From an uncultured Christensenellaceae bacterium (GTDB taxonomy: Bacteria > Bacillota > Clostridia > Christensenellales > Borkfalkiaceae), in NCBI GenBank assembly GCA_910586655.1, contig CAJUIR010000001.1, forward strand, positions 244,836 to 308,835: 64,000 nt of DNA, written 5' to 3'. Below are positions 34,571-45,938 of the stretch, one piece after another. Numbering within the stretch: position 1 is the stretch's first letter; each line of letters begins with the position of its first letter. The translations under genes were made by a program, and so were the position numbers. The notes beneath the pieces were generated by a model. The model did no database searches, had not been told where the DNA came from, and saw only the letters and a program-made list of their open reading frames with translations.

Positions 34571-35668
34571 TTATGACTTTTTCAGATAATCGATGATAAA
34601 TCCCTGCAATTCGCCGTCCATCACTGCCTGCACGTCACCCATCTCATAACCCGTTCTGTGATCTTTGACCATCGTATAAGGGCAGAAGACGTAGGAGCGG
34701 ATCTGCGAACCCCACTCGATTTTTTTGGTTTCGCCTTTGAGCGCCGCTTCGTCCGCCATCCGCTGTTCGATCTGCTTTTCGAGCAGTTTGGAACGAAGAT
34801 ATTTAAACGCCATTTCCTTGTTTTGCAATTGGCTGCGCTCGTTCTGGCAAGTGACGACGATTCCCGTCGGGAAGTGGGTAATGCGGATCGCCGTTTCCGT
34901 TTTATTGACCTTCTGTCCGCCCGCGCCCGACGAACGGTAAACGTCGATGCGGATATCTTCGTCTTTAATCTCGATCTCGCCGTCGTCCTCCACTTCGGGC
35001 ATGACTTCGAGAGAGGCAAACGAAGTCTGGCGGCGTTTATTCGCGTCGAACGGCGAAATGCGAACCAGTCGGTGCACCCCGATCTCCGCTTTTAAATAGC
35101 CGTAAGCGTTTTCGCCCTCCACTTTAAAATCTACCGATTTGAGCCCTGCGCTGTCGCCCGGCAAACGATCGATTTCGGTTACCTTAAACCCGTTCGTTTC
35201 GGCATAACGGCAGTACATACGGTATAGCATCTGGCACCAGTCGCAAGCCTCCGTTCCGCCTGCGCCTGCGTGAAGCGCCAAAAGCGCGTTAGAAGAATCA
35301 TATTTCCCGCGGAGCAGCGCGCGGATCCGCATCGCCTCGATGTCCTGTTCCGCTGCCGCCATCATTTTATCAAGTTCCGCGATCAGATCTTCTTCTCCCG
35401 TCTCTTCGATCAGATCGATAATTTCGTTTGCGTCGTCAAGCGCTTTTTTCCCCGTTTCGTATGCCGAGATTTTTCCCTCGATCGAAGAAATTTCGCGCCC
35501 GATTTTTGCGGAACGCTCTAAATCCTGCCATACTTCCGGATTTTCCTGTTCGGTTTTTAAGCCGTCCAGCCTGTTTTTAATATTGTCGATATCGAGCGCA
35601 TACTTCGCTTCGCCCAACGTTTCTTCGAGCGATTTAATTTTGAGTCTGTAATCGTCTGCCTTGAACAT
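34571..35668 (-). CDS. prfB: Peptide chain release factor 2, without programmed frameshift
   Basis: 365 residues from one uninterrupted frame. The GGQ loop is SSGAGGQKVNKTETAIRI; the stop-codon recognition SPF is in RISPFDANKRRQTSF. The site where most bacteria have the CTT TGA C frameshift reads CTC GAT (Leu-Asp), so no frameshift is needed. It recognises UGA and UAA. A hairpin at 35683-35714 lies before it. Confidence 0.95.
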   Translation of the reverse strand: MFKADDYRLKIKSLEETLGEAKYALDIDNIKNRLDGLKTEQENPEVWQDLERSAKIGREISSIEGKISAYETGKKALDDANEIIDLIEETGEEDLIAELDKMMAAAEQDIEAMRIRALLRGKYDSSNALLALHAGAGGTEACDWCQMLYRMYCRYAETNGFKVTEIDRLPGDSAGLKSVDFKVEGENAYGYLKAEIGVHRLVRISPFDANKRRQTSFASLEVMPEVEDDGEIEIKDEDIRIDVYRSSGAGGQKVNKTETAIRITHFPTGIVVTCQNERSQLQNKEMAFKYLRSKLLEKQIEQRMADEAALKGETKKIEWGSQIRSYVFCPYTMVKDHRTGYEMGDVQAVMDGELQGFIIDYLKKS

Positions 35669-35682
35669 CGTTCTTACCTCTC

Positions 35683-35714
35683 AAAAATCTCCGAGTGGTT
35701 GCTCGGAGATTTTC
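35683..35714 (-). terminator. Terminator between secA and prfB
   Basis: Perfect stem atctccgag/ctcggagat with a six-base loop, followed by TTTTT on the minus strand, 34 bases after the secA stop and 15 bases before the prfB ATG. Confidence 0.8.
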
Positions 35715-35743
35715 TTTCTTTTTTAAAGCGCAAAACCGATCTG

Positions 35744-38662
<2,919 letters not shown>

Positions 38663-38809
38663 ACCGAACACCCCGATTTGGATTCTTTATATAAAAATCA
38701 CTTCCCCCATTTTACTATATTTTCAAAAAAATTAAAAGCGTTTTAAGGGTATTTTCGGCAATTTGAAAGCGCTTGGTAAAATTTTCCCGAGTCACAAACG
38801 AAAATTCGA

Positions 38810-38838
38810 TAAAATCCGCCCGATTATCAGACGGATTG
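38810..38838 (-). terminator. Weak terminator-like hairpin after the DeoC-like gene
   Basis: Minus-strand stem aatccgtc/gggcggatt (one G-T pair) with TTTTA behind it, about 70 bases after the stop codon, in the 242-base gap before secA. No gene is seen in this gap. Confidence 0.35.
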
Positions 38839-38904
38839 TATCAAATATTTGTTCCAAACATGAAACTTTCAAACTTTTACGAAACCTGAAATCGGTGTCC
38901 TGCG

Positions 38905-39699
38905 TTAACTTTGTTCCGCTTCGCTCTGCGGCTCGGAAGCATTCTTCGATAATTCTTTCAGCGCGGCGGAAGGATAAAGCGACAGACTGTCTTCCGCTGC
39001 ACGGTGAAGTTCGACACAGAGTTCTTCGGGATAATGCGTGGTCGCGCGGAGCGCGCCCACTTTGAAGAGGGCGCGGAGTTGTTCGGCGTTTTCCACTCCG
39101 GAAACTTCCGTTCTCAGTTTTCCCGCGCTCGTCTGAACAGTGCGCATGACGAGCGGAATTTCGCCGCGGACGCAGACTCCCTGCGCGCCCGCGTCGCACG
39201 CGGCGCGCACGCCTTTCATCAAATCGTCTTCGCTGAACGTATGGTCTTCCAGAGAAACGGTAACGGCACATTTCTTGACCGCTTTTCTTACCTTTTTGAT
39301 CTCCTTTTTCAGATATTGGATCTTGCCGCCGCGCAGCGCAGAATAACACAGCACCAAACGGATCTCTCTTGCGCCCTGCTTTACCGCTTTCTTCGCTTCC
39401 GCTTTTTTGATCGCAGGCAGGCTCTCCCCCGTTCCCCCGACGATACAGATCACGTTTGTCGGCGTTCCGGCAAGAAAACGCCGCGCGTCGTTGACGTGCA
39501 CGGGCGAAACCAGCACGCCGTATGCACGCAACTTTTTGGCGGATTCACAAATACGTTTTAATACGAATTTATCCGTTTCTCTGCGCGAAGCGTCCACCGT
39601 CAGTTTACTGAGCGTTACGGCGATTTCCGCCTCGCGCCTCGTTCGTTTGAATTCCTCATACTCCAAGGTTTCCCCCGGCGACAATATTGTTGTTTCCAT
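38905..39699 (-). CDS. DeoC/aldolase-like protein without recognisable active-site lysine
   Basis: 264 residues from the ATG at 39699; the frame stays open further upstream to 40023, but that part would run antisense through the small membrane-protein gene and has no likeness to the family. The body resembles deoxyribose-phosphate aldolase: VLVSPVHVNDARRFL, TNVICIVGGTGES, REIRLVLCYSALRGG, VTVSLEDHTFSEDDL, DAGAQGVCVRG. The canonical FVKTSTGF with the Schiff-base Lys is replaced by GVCVRGEIP, so aldolase activity is doubtful. Its substrate is unknown. Confidence 0.7.
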   Translation of the reverse strand: METTILSPGETLEYEEFKRTRREAEIAVTLSKLTVDASRRETDKFVLKRICESAKKLRAYGVLVSPVHVNDARRFLAGTPTNVICIVGGTGESLPAIKKAEAKKAVKQGAREIRLVLCYSALRGGKIQYLKKEIKKVRKAVKKCAVTVSLEDHTFSEDDLMKGVRAACDAGAQGVCVRGEIPLVMRTVQTSAGKLRTEVSGVENAEQLRALFKVGALRATTHYPEELCVELHRAAEDSLSLYPSAALKELSKNASEPQSEAEQS

Positions 39700-39780
39700 A
39701 GATTGGTTTTTCCCGAAAACTTCGGAAAATATGCGGCGATTTCTTATTTTATGACAGAACGCATCTGCTAAAATAACGGC

Positions 39781-40026
39781 ATGAATCTTCTTTCGATCCA
39801 AGGCGAAGGCGCGCTCTATACGCTGCTCATTCTGTTTGTGTGCATTCTTGCGGTACACGGGTACAAACTTGCCAAAATCGGCTGGCGGACGTTCCACAAA
39901 AAACTGCCGCCCCAGAAACCGCGAAAAAAAACAAATACGCCCGAGCCGATCTATTACCTCGTCGAGCGCAAAAAGACGCGTTCGAAAAAGGAATACTCCG
40001 AACCCAAGCGTATTAAATTTCACTAA
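39781..40026 (+). CDS. Small single-pass membrane protein
   Basis: 81 residues. An N-terminal hydrophobic segment (ALYTLLILFVCILAVHGYKLA) is followed by a basic tail (QKPRKKTNTPEPIYYLVERKKTRSKK). It is divergent from the DeoC-like gene with 82 bases between the two starts. It matches no family I know. It is preferred over the antisense frame on the other strand because of its clear topology. Confidence 0.55.
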   Translation: MNLLSIQGEGALYTLLILFVCILAVHGYKLAKIGWRTFHKKLPPQKPRKKTNTPEPIYYLVERKKTRSKKEYSEPKRIKFH

Positions 40027-40040
40027 TTGCTGTTAAAAAG

Positions 40041-40811
40041 TTATTCTTCCGTCTGCGGTTTGCTCACGTCCACCGTCAAATTGCCGCTCACGGTTTCCGC
40101 TTCCGCGGAAAGCAATCCGTTCCCCATCGTTATAACGTTTCCGCTCTGCGCCGCGCCGCAGAGATTTTTTATTTTTCCGCTGACCGTTTCGAAGCGAAGA
40201 CGGAAATCGTCCGTTGCAAACACGACTGAAATATCACCGCTGACCGTTTCCAGATTAATTTCTCCGTCTTTCCAGTTCAGTACGGAAACGTCGCCGGAAG
40301 TCGTGTCGAGATTCAGATTCCGAGCCGAACATCCCGTCAGCGTGACATCGCCCGACACGCTTTCCGCATCGATTCCGTTTGCGGCAACGTTTACGAGCGT
40401 GATCGCCCCCGAAACGGATGTTACGTCAAACTCCCTGAAAATGCGGTCTTGAGGCAAAATAACCGTTAAATTTTTTGAAATATCTTTGGTCTTGACACCC
40501 GACTTCTGGAATTTGATCAACAGTTCGCCGTTAATTTCCGCATAATGCAGCAGATGGTCGGTATCCGTCTCCGCGGTTTCTTCCGTAAACGTAATGGTGT
40601 CGGTATCTTCCACGCGTACCGTCACGTCACCCGCGATCCAGTCGATGGAAATTTCGGTAATGCCTGCCGCGGAAACGCTGCCGTTTCCCGCCGTGTACGC
40701 CTTGGCGTTTCGGTAAGAATAGTTCCCCCAGGCACACCCCGTAAACAGACAGACGGAAAGCAAACTGCCCACTACGGCGACCGCCGTAAACCGCAATAAT
40801 TTTTTGATCAT
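40041..40811 (-). CDS. DUF4097 lipoprotein (adhesin-like beta-solenoid)
   Basis: 256 residues from the ATG at 40811, preceded by AGGAGGATTT. Signal peptide with lipobox LFTGC. The body is a run of SVSGxIxL / TVSGDISV-type repeats of about 20 residues (DVTSVSGAITL, AESVSGDVTL, DTTSGDVSVL, ETVSGDISVV, ETVSGKIKNL, ETVSGNLTV), the DUF4097 putative-adhesin solenoid. It overlaps the rsfS stop by four bases. Function unknown; possibly envelope stress or wall binding. Confidence 0.85.
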   Translation of the reverse strand: MIKKLLRFTAVAVVGSLLSVCLFTGCAWGNYSYRNAKAYTAGNGSVSAAGITEISIDWIAGDVTVRVEDTDTITFTEETAETDTDHLLHYAEINGELLIKFQKSGVKTKDISKNLTVILPQDRIFREFDVTSVSGAITLVNVAANGIDAESVSGDVTLTGCSARNLNLDTTSGDVSVLNWKDGEINLETVSGDISVVFATDDFRLRFETVSGKIKNLCGAAQSGNVITMGNGLLSAEAETVSGNLTVDVSKPQTEE

Positions 40812-41164
40812 AAATCCTCCTGATATCTTTCTATATTTCTGCCCGAATCCCAAAGCCGTTCGAGATAATAAAACAAACGCGACTCCTCATGGAAAACGTG
40901 TACCACGACGTCTCCGAAATCGAGTACACCCCAGCGCCCTTCCCGAAAACCTTCCGTACGGACGGGCGAAAGCCCCGTTTCTTTCTTTACCGCTTCTTCC
41001 ACCGCTTCCCCCAGCGCCTTAACCTGCGTGGTGCTCCGTCCGCTTGCAATCACGAAATAACTGCAAACGACCGTCTGATCGGCAACGTTTAAAAGCAGAA
41101 TATCTTCCGCCTTTTTACCCGAAAGCGCTTTTGCGCATAACTTTGCGAATTCGTATGATTCCAT
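40808..41164 (-). CDS. rsfS: Ribosomal silencing factor RsfS
   Basis: 118 residues with the family blocks VCSYFVIASGRSTTQVKALGEAVEEAVKK and GRWGVLDFGDVVVHVFHEESRLFYYLERLW. It binds uL14 and blocks joining of the ribosomal subunits under nutrient limitation. It follows the nadD-yqeK fusion as in other Firmicutes. Confidence 0.95.
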   Translation of the reverse strand: MESYEFAKLCAKALSGKKAEDILLLNVADQTVVCSYFVIASGRSTTQVKALGEAVEEAVKKETGLSPVRTEGFREGRWGVLDFGDVVVHVFHEESRLFYYLERLWDSGRNIERYQEDL

Positions 41165-41204
41165 TTTTCACCTCTTGATTTTAATTTATACCTGTGTTTT
41201 GATT

Positions 41205-42326
41205 TTATCGAACGCTCTTTTCCGACAGGTACGCGCGTTCGGTCAGCGGGTAGATATTTTTCCCGCTTTGTCTGAGATAAGCGATCTGATGCTCCATAGC
41301 AAGCAAATAGCACTCGTCGAGATCTTCCATGAACGCCCCGCGCAATAATTCCACCCCTTCGAATTTGCGTTCGGATTCCAGCATGTCAGCCAGAAAGATC
41401 AGTTTCCCGAGCGGCGACATATTTTCCCGTCCGCTGGTATGAAAGCGGATCGCATCCAATACTTCCCCGTCCGTAACGCCGAAACGGTACTCTGCCAAAT
41501 ACGCGCCCGTAAACTGGTGCTGCACGGGAGCGGGCACCCCTTCCGGCATGGAGAAAGCTTTGAGCATGGGCGATGAAAGCGGAACGTATTTCCCGCAATC
41601 GTGCAGCGCGGCGGCAAGCAGGGCTTTTGCAGGTGAAATGCCGAAGCGGTGCGCCCCTTCCATAGCAAGCAGTCCGACGCGGAAACTGTGCTCCCTGCGT
41701 TCCTCTTTTTCAAGCGCGAGCGCGGGAAGGACGGCGGGATGCGTATACAGTCCTCGTGCCCGAACGTACTCAAAAACTTCCTGCGGAATTTGTATCGGCT
41801 GCTTTCCGAAAAACAGTTGTACGCGAATGTTCGTGGAAGAAACTTCTTTCCCCGCATGCGGCAACGAGATGACGGAACAGCCGTATTTTTTTTCGATCTG
41901 CGCGGCAACGGTTTCGGCAGACTCCGTCCCTCTTCCGCAAACGCATAAGGTTGCGCAACGCAAGATTTCCTCGGGATGTTTCCAATCCGGAAACGTACGG
42001 AGCGCGTCGGCGCCGAGCAGAAAATAGAGTTCGTCATTCGGGAACGTTTCGCGGAATCGGCGGCAGGTCAAATAGGAATAACTCACTTCCTCCGCTGAAA
42101 TTTCCGTATCGCTCACTTCTGCAAATTCGAGCATGCGGAACGCCGTTTTACACATAAAAAGCCTGTCCTCTCCCGAAACGGCAGCGCCGCCGAGTTTAAA
42201 CGGCGAAATATAGGCGGGCACGACGTATACCTTATCCAGCCCTAATGCGTTCTGCGCGGCGGAGACAAGACGTACGTGTTCGAGATGCACGGGGTCGAAC
42301 GACCCGCCGAAAATTGCGATTTTCAT
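41205..42326 (-). CDS. nadD: Fusion of NadD and YqeK-type HD phosphohydrolase
   Basis: 373 residues from the ATG at 42326 (MKIAIFGGSFDPVH). Residues 1-200 are nicotinate-nucleotide adenylyltransferase (GGSFDPVHLEH, SSTNIR), which makes deamido-NAD. Residues about 200-373 are an HD domain of YqeK type: EHSFRVGLLAME, LHDCGKY, QHQFTGAYLAEYRFG, HTSGRENMSPLGKLIFLADMLE. YqeK in other Firmicutes is a separate Ap4A hydrolase encoded right after nadD; here the two are one polypeptide. Confidence 0.93.
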   Translation of the reverse strand: MKIAIFGGSFDPVHLEHVRLVSAAQNALGLDKVYVVPAYISPFKLGGAAVSGEDRLFMCKTAFRMLEFAEVSDTEISAEEVSYSYLTCRRFRETFPNDELYFLLGADALRTFPDWKHPEEILRCATLCVCGRGTESAETVAAQIEKKYGCSVISLPHAGKEVSSTNIRVQLFFGKQPIQIPQEVFEYVRARGLYTHPAVLPALALEKEERREHSFRVGLLAMEGAHRFGISPAKALLAAALHDCGKYVPLSSPMLKAFSMPEGVPAPVQHQFTGAYLAEYRFGVTDGEVLDAIRFHTSGRENMSPLGKLIFLADMLESERKFEGVELLRGAFMEDLDECYLLAMEHQIAYLRQSGKNIYPLTERAYLSEKSVR

Positions 42327-42397
42327 ACGATAAATTATACTATTTTTTCTTTGCCTTTGCAAGTTTAATTTGTGCAAAAACCGTCAAAAATTACGGC

Positions 42398-43153
42398 ATG
42401 CGTAAATTGGATGTTCCTTTGATTTTAGACGTTTTATTCTATACCGTGGCAAGTTGGTTTTTATCGCTCGGGCTGTTGCGGTATTATCGGGTGAGTACGG
42501 GCGTTGCCGTTGCTTTTGCAACACTGCTTGCACTCGCCGTAGGCGTACTCGCATTTCTTCTGATCTATACGAAGCGCAGAAAGAAAGTTCTCGGAAAAAA
42601 AGAACAGGAATCGCGCGACGCGCTGATGCTGCACCTCGCGCTCGAACGGAGTGAACGGATACGGCTCACCATGCTCGAAGCATTTACAAAGGACGGCAAA
42701 GACGCGCACTGTGAGGGCGACGCGCTTTCGGTGGACGGAGTGCCCGTCGTTCCCCTCTTTACGATGCAGCCCGTTTCTGCGGATGCCGTCGCCAAACTGA
42801 TTCGGGACTTCGGCTCCGATCCGTTTACGCTTGCGTGCAACGCGCTTACGCCCGAAGCGGAAAAACTGCTGCGTTCGTTCGGAAAAACAGCAATGTGTGC
42901 CAACGAAATATATGCTCTGTATTCGCGCACGGACGCCGCACCGGCAACACTGATCTGCGGCGAAATTCCGCGTAAATCCATCCGCAATAGTTTGCGCCGC
43001 GCCGTTTCCAAAAAAAACGCGCGCCCCTTTTTCATCAGCGGAGCGCTTCTACTCATTATGAGTCTTTTTACGTTCTTCCCGCTTTATTATCTGATTACGG
43101 GAAGCGTGCTGTTGGTTTCTTCGGTTTGTATCCGCGCGTTCGGTTACGCATAA
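42398..43153 (+). CDS. Membrane protein of unknown function
   Basis: 251 residues from the ATG at 42398 (the frame is open further upstream, but that part runs antisense through nadD). Two hydrophobic segments (about 8-25 and 30-55) at the start and two at the end (about 205-250) flank a cytosolic domain of about 140 residues (SERIRLTMLEAFTKDGKDAHCEGDALSVDGVPVVPLF) with no recognised catalytic motif. A strong terminator follows. Not recognised. Confidence 0.7.
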   Translation: MRKLDVPLILDVLFYTVASWFLSLGLLRYYRVSTGVAVAFATLLALAVGVLAFLLIYTKRRKKVLGKKEQESRDALMLHLALERSERIRLTMLEAFTKDGKDAHCEGDALSVDGVPVVPLFTMQPVSADAVAKLIRDFGSDPFTLACNALTPEAEKLLRSFGKTAMCANEIYALYSRTDAAPATLICGEIPRKSIRNSLRRAVSKKNARPFFISGALLLIMSLFTFFPLYYLITGSVLLVSSVCIRAFGYA

Positions 43154-43164
43154 ATTTACAGTTA

Positions 43165-43190
43165 AAAACGCCCCTTCGGGGGCGTTTTTT
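43165..43190 (+). terminator. Terminator of the 251-residue membrane-protein gene
   Basis: Stem aaacgcccc/ggggcgttt with TTCG tetraloop, then TTTT, 12 bases after the stop. It also serves as the end of the convergent nnr transcript. Confidence 0.88.
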
Positions 43191-43205
43191 GTGATTTAAA
43201 TGTTA

Positions 43206-44651
43206 TTACGATAGTATGTCTGACATAACTTTGGGAAGATACGCGATGATATCCGTTGCATCGGGCGCATATTCGCCCATCTCGTGCGCCGCATATTCGC
43301 CGGCGTTTCCGACGAGATCACACGCGATACACGCTGCTTCGAAACAAGGAACGCCGCGCGCGGCAGTCCCAGCCATAAATCCGGATAAGACGTCGCCGCT
43401 GCCGCCCTTCGCAAGCGCAGGAGAACCGCTTACACTGATCGCAACCCTCTCGCCGTCGGCAATGACCGTTCGGTTATTTTTAAGGACGACGGTCACGCCA
43501 AACTCTTTTGCAAAATCTTCGGCATAAGAAACGCAATTATTTAAAACGTCCTGCGAACTCTTTTTCGTGAGCCTTGCGAATTCGCCGACGTGCGGCGTGA
43601 CGATGATCCGACACGCCTTTTCTTTAAGCAATTCAACGCCGAACAGAGAAAGCGTATTTAAGGCGTCTGCGTCCAAAATCAGCGTTCCCGTATAACCCGT
43701 CACAAGTTCCGTCAAGAGTTCGAAATATTGTTCGCTCACACCCGCGCCCATGCCCGTTGCGATACAGGCGGAGGCAAGCATTTCTCCGTCCGGTGCATTG
43801 TATTTTTTTAAAAGACAGGCGGGAAGTTTTCCCACAGCGGATGGATATAACGATTCGGGTACGCGCAGCCGCGTATAGCCGACGCCCGATTTCAAGCACG
43901 CGCCCGCCGCAAGAAACGCAGCCCCCGAATAGGAATTTCCTGCAAGCACCGTCGCGTCGCCGTAATCGCCCTTATGCGAATGCGATCTCCGTTTGGGAAA
44001 AAACGGTTTTATGTCCTCCTGACCCCAAATTTCAACGCCGCGGGAACGCGCGGGAATGCCGATGTCCGCGACGGCGATCTCTCCCGAAACGTCTGCGCCG
44101 TCCGCAAGATAAAGCGCATTTTTGATTTGGCCGATCGCAAGTGTTTCGTTTGCGCGGACGCAGTGCGAAAAAGCGATCCCGTTTTCGCTCAGCCCACTGG
44201 GCATATCGCAGGAAACAACGTACGCGCCGCTGTGATTGATAAAATCAATCAGCGCCGCCTCGTCGTCTTCGGGCTCGCGGGACAGTCCCGTTCCGAACAG
44301 ACAGTCGACGATGAGCGCATATCTCCTGCGCGGCATCACGCCGTAAATCTCACCGTGAAACGATTCTTTTGCCGATTTGCACTCGTCGGTGAATTTCGTC
44401 GCGGCACAAAGAACGGCGACTTCTTTCCCCTTTTCCGAAAGGATACGCGCAGCGACAAACCCGTCGCCTCCGTTATTCCCGCCGCCGCAGATAAACAGCG
44501 CATCGTCGATCCCCGTTTTCTGCATTGCGCAAAGGACCGTCTGCGCCAGAGCATGCCCTGCCCGCTCCATCAATTCCTGCGCCGTTATTCCGCTTTTGAT
44601 TGCAGCAGTGTCCGCTTCGCGCATTTGTATGACCGAATAGGAATACTTCAT
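43206..44651 (-). CDS. nnr: Bifunctional NAD(P)H-hydrate epimerase / dehydratase
   Basis: 481 residues from the ATG at 44651, which overlaps the birA stop in ATGA; GGGGG lies just before it. The N-terminal epimerase (YjeF_N; about 1-210) has CGGGNNGGDGFVAAR and DCLFGTGL; the C-terminal ADP-dependent dehydratase has HSHKGDYGDATVLAGN, VTPHVGEFARL and GGSGDVLSG. Together they repair hydrated NADH and NADPH. Confidence 0.95.
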   Translation of the reverse strand: MKYSYSVIQMREADTAAIKSGITAQELMERAGHALAQTVLCAMQKTGIDDALFICGGGNNGGDGFVAARILSEKGKEVAVLCAATKFTDECKSAKESFHGEIYGVMPRRRYALIVDCLFGTGLSREPEDDEAALIDFINHSGAYVVSCDMPSGLSENGIAFSHCVRANETLAIGQIKNALYLADGADVSGEIAVADIGIPARSRGVEIWGQEDIKPFFPKRRSHSHKGDYGDATVLAGNSYSGAAFLAAGACLKSGVGYTRLRVPESLYPSAVGKLPACLLKKYNAPDGEMLASACIATGMGAGVSEQYFELLTELVTGYTGTLILDADALNTLSLFGVELLKEKACRIIVTPHVGEFARLTKKSSQDVLNNCVSYAEDFAKEFGVTVVLKNNRTVIADGERVAISVSGSPALAKGGSGDVLSGFMAGTAARGVPCFEAACIACDLVGNAGEYAAHEMGEYAPDATDIIAYLPKVMSDILS

Positions 44652-45334
44652 TTTAACCCCCATCTGAAACTGATTTCCGCCACCGAAAGCGCGCGAATCC
44701 CTTTCCCGTCGTCGATTTCCAACCGTCCGTCCGCAAGTACGTTTACGGCGATCGCATCATACTCTCTTACGCCCTCCGTCACGCGCACCGTCTGTCCCAA
44801 AAAGCGGATGTACGATAAATATTCTTCAAAAGTGGAAGGTTTTAAAAATTTTTCGATCAGTGTTTCGCGTGCTTGTTCCACAGGAACGTTCCGTCCCGCC
44901 GCCTGCGACAGACTGATCGCGGTATCGACTTCGGATAAATCATTTTCCGCATTCACGCCGATGCCGACGATGCTCCATTTGAGAAATTTACCCGAAAAAC
45001 CGTTTTCGATGAGAATTCCGGAAAGTTTTTTCCCACACGCGAACACGTCGTTCGCCCATTTGATTTGAGGATCGATTCCGTATGCTTCCGCAGTTCGGCA
45101 TACGGCAACCGCCGCGTGCGCCATCACACGGAAGGCGTTTTCTGCGGGAAGCGCATCGGGAAAAATGAGCGCGGAAAGATATACGCCGCCCTCGTCCGAT
45201 AAAAAACTGCGCCCCTTGGTTCCCCTGCCCTTCGTCTGCGTTCCGGCGCAGACGATGACGTTTTCCCTGCCGTTTAAATAGCGGCGGATATAGTCGTTCG
45301 TGGAATCCACCGTATCTAAAAATTCAATCTTCAT
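44648..45334 (-). CDS. birA: Biotin-[acetyl-CoA-carboxylase] ligase
   Basis: 228 residues, catalytic domain only: no N-terminal winged helix, so it is not a biotin repressor. Blocks DSTNDYIRRYL, AGTQTKGRGTKGRSFLSDEGGVYLS, IKWANDVFACGKKLSGILIEN and WSIVGIGVNAEN are those of the BirA ligase core. It overlaps recX by 11 bases. Confidence 0.95.
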   Translation of the reverse strand: MKIEFLDTVDSTNDYIRRYLNGRENVIVCAGTQTKGRGTKGRSFLSDEGGVYLSALIFPDALPAENAFRVMAHAAVAVCRTAEAYGIDPQIKWANDVFACGKKLSGILIENGFSGKFLKWSIVGIGVNAENDLSEVDTAISLSQAAGRNVPVEQARETLIEKFLKPSTFEEYLSYIRFLGQTVRVTEGVREYDAIAVNVLADGRLEIDDGKGIRALSVAEISFRWGLK

Positions 45335-45938
45335 CTTCGTCCCCGAGCGATTTCAATGCGGAGCGCGCCGTATCGTAGTCGAACCCCTTGGAAACTAAGT
45401 GCGCATACGCTTTTCTGAGCGTGTCGCGGTTGACCTCTTTCCCCCGCATATATTTTTCCAGTACGCGGCGCGCGGCTTGATCTCCGTCTTCGATTTCCGC
45501 AACCGCATTGCGTGCCGTTTCGTCGTCTACGCCGCGGCGTTTCAGTTCAAGCGCGATCAAGCGCGCCCCCTTCTTTTTCCCTGCGTATTCCGTGTATTGC
45601 TTTGCATACAGCGCGTCGTCGAGAAAGCCGTACTCTTTCATCTTATCCACGACGTAATCGCACACATTCTGCAAAAACCCTTTGCGCGCAAGAAAATCCC
45701 GAATTTCCTTTTCCGTCTTCATCGAAACGGTGATGTGCGTAAGCGCTTTATCGAGCGCCGTCTGTTTTTCGCTCTGCATCTGCATTTCGGAAAGCAATTC
45801 GGGCGTTACGATTTCCCCTGCCTTCAAACGGTTCTGCATCACCGTTTCCAGTTTCATGCCGCAGTAAAATCTGCCGTCTATTTCGATATTGCAGCGCGTT
45901 TTATCCTTCTTCTGCGGCGTAATTGCCGTAATTTCCAT
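45324..45938 (-). CDS. recX: Regulatory protein RecX
   Basis: 204 residues, helical repeats typical of RecX: ALTHITVSMKTEKEIRDFLARKG, VVDKMKEYGFLDDALYAKQYTEY, KKGARLIALELKRRGVDDE. It limits RecA filament growth. Its ATG directly follows the stop of the upstream MBL-fold gene. Confidence 0.92.
   Translation of the reverse strand: MEITAITPQKKDKTRCNIEIDGRFYCGMKLETVMQNRLKAGEIVTPELLSEMQMQSEKQTALDKALTHITVSMKTEKEIRDFLARKGFLQNVCDYVVDKMKEYGFLDDALYAKQYTEYAGKKKGARLIALELKRRGVDDETARNAVAEIEDGDQAARRVLEKYMRGKEVNRDTLRKAYAHLVSKGFDYDTARSALKSLGDEDED

Noticed and set aside
39700..40023. Upstream 108-residue extension of the DeoC-like frame
   Set aside because: It lies antisense through the 81-residue membrane-protein gene and has no DeoC similarity.
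42245..42397. Upstream extension of the 251-residue membrane protein
   Set aside because: Arg-rich shadow of nadD on the other strand; the ATG at 42398 begins a normal membrane segment.
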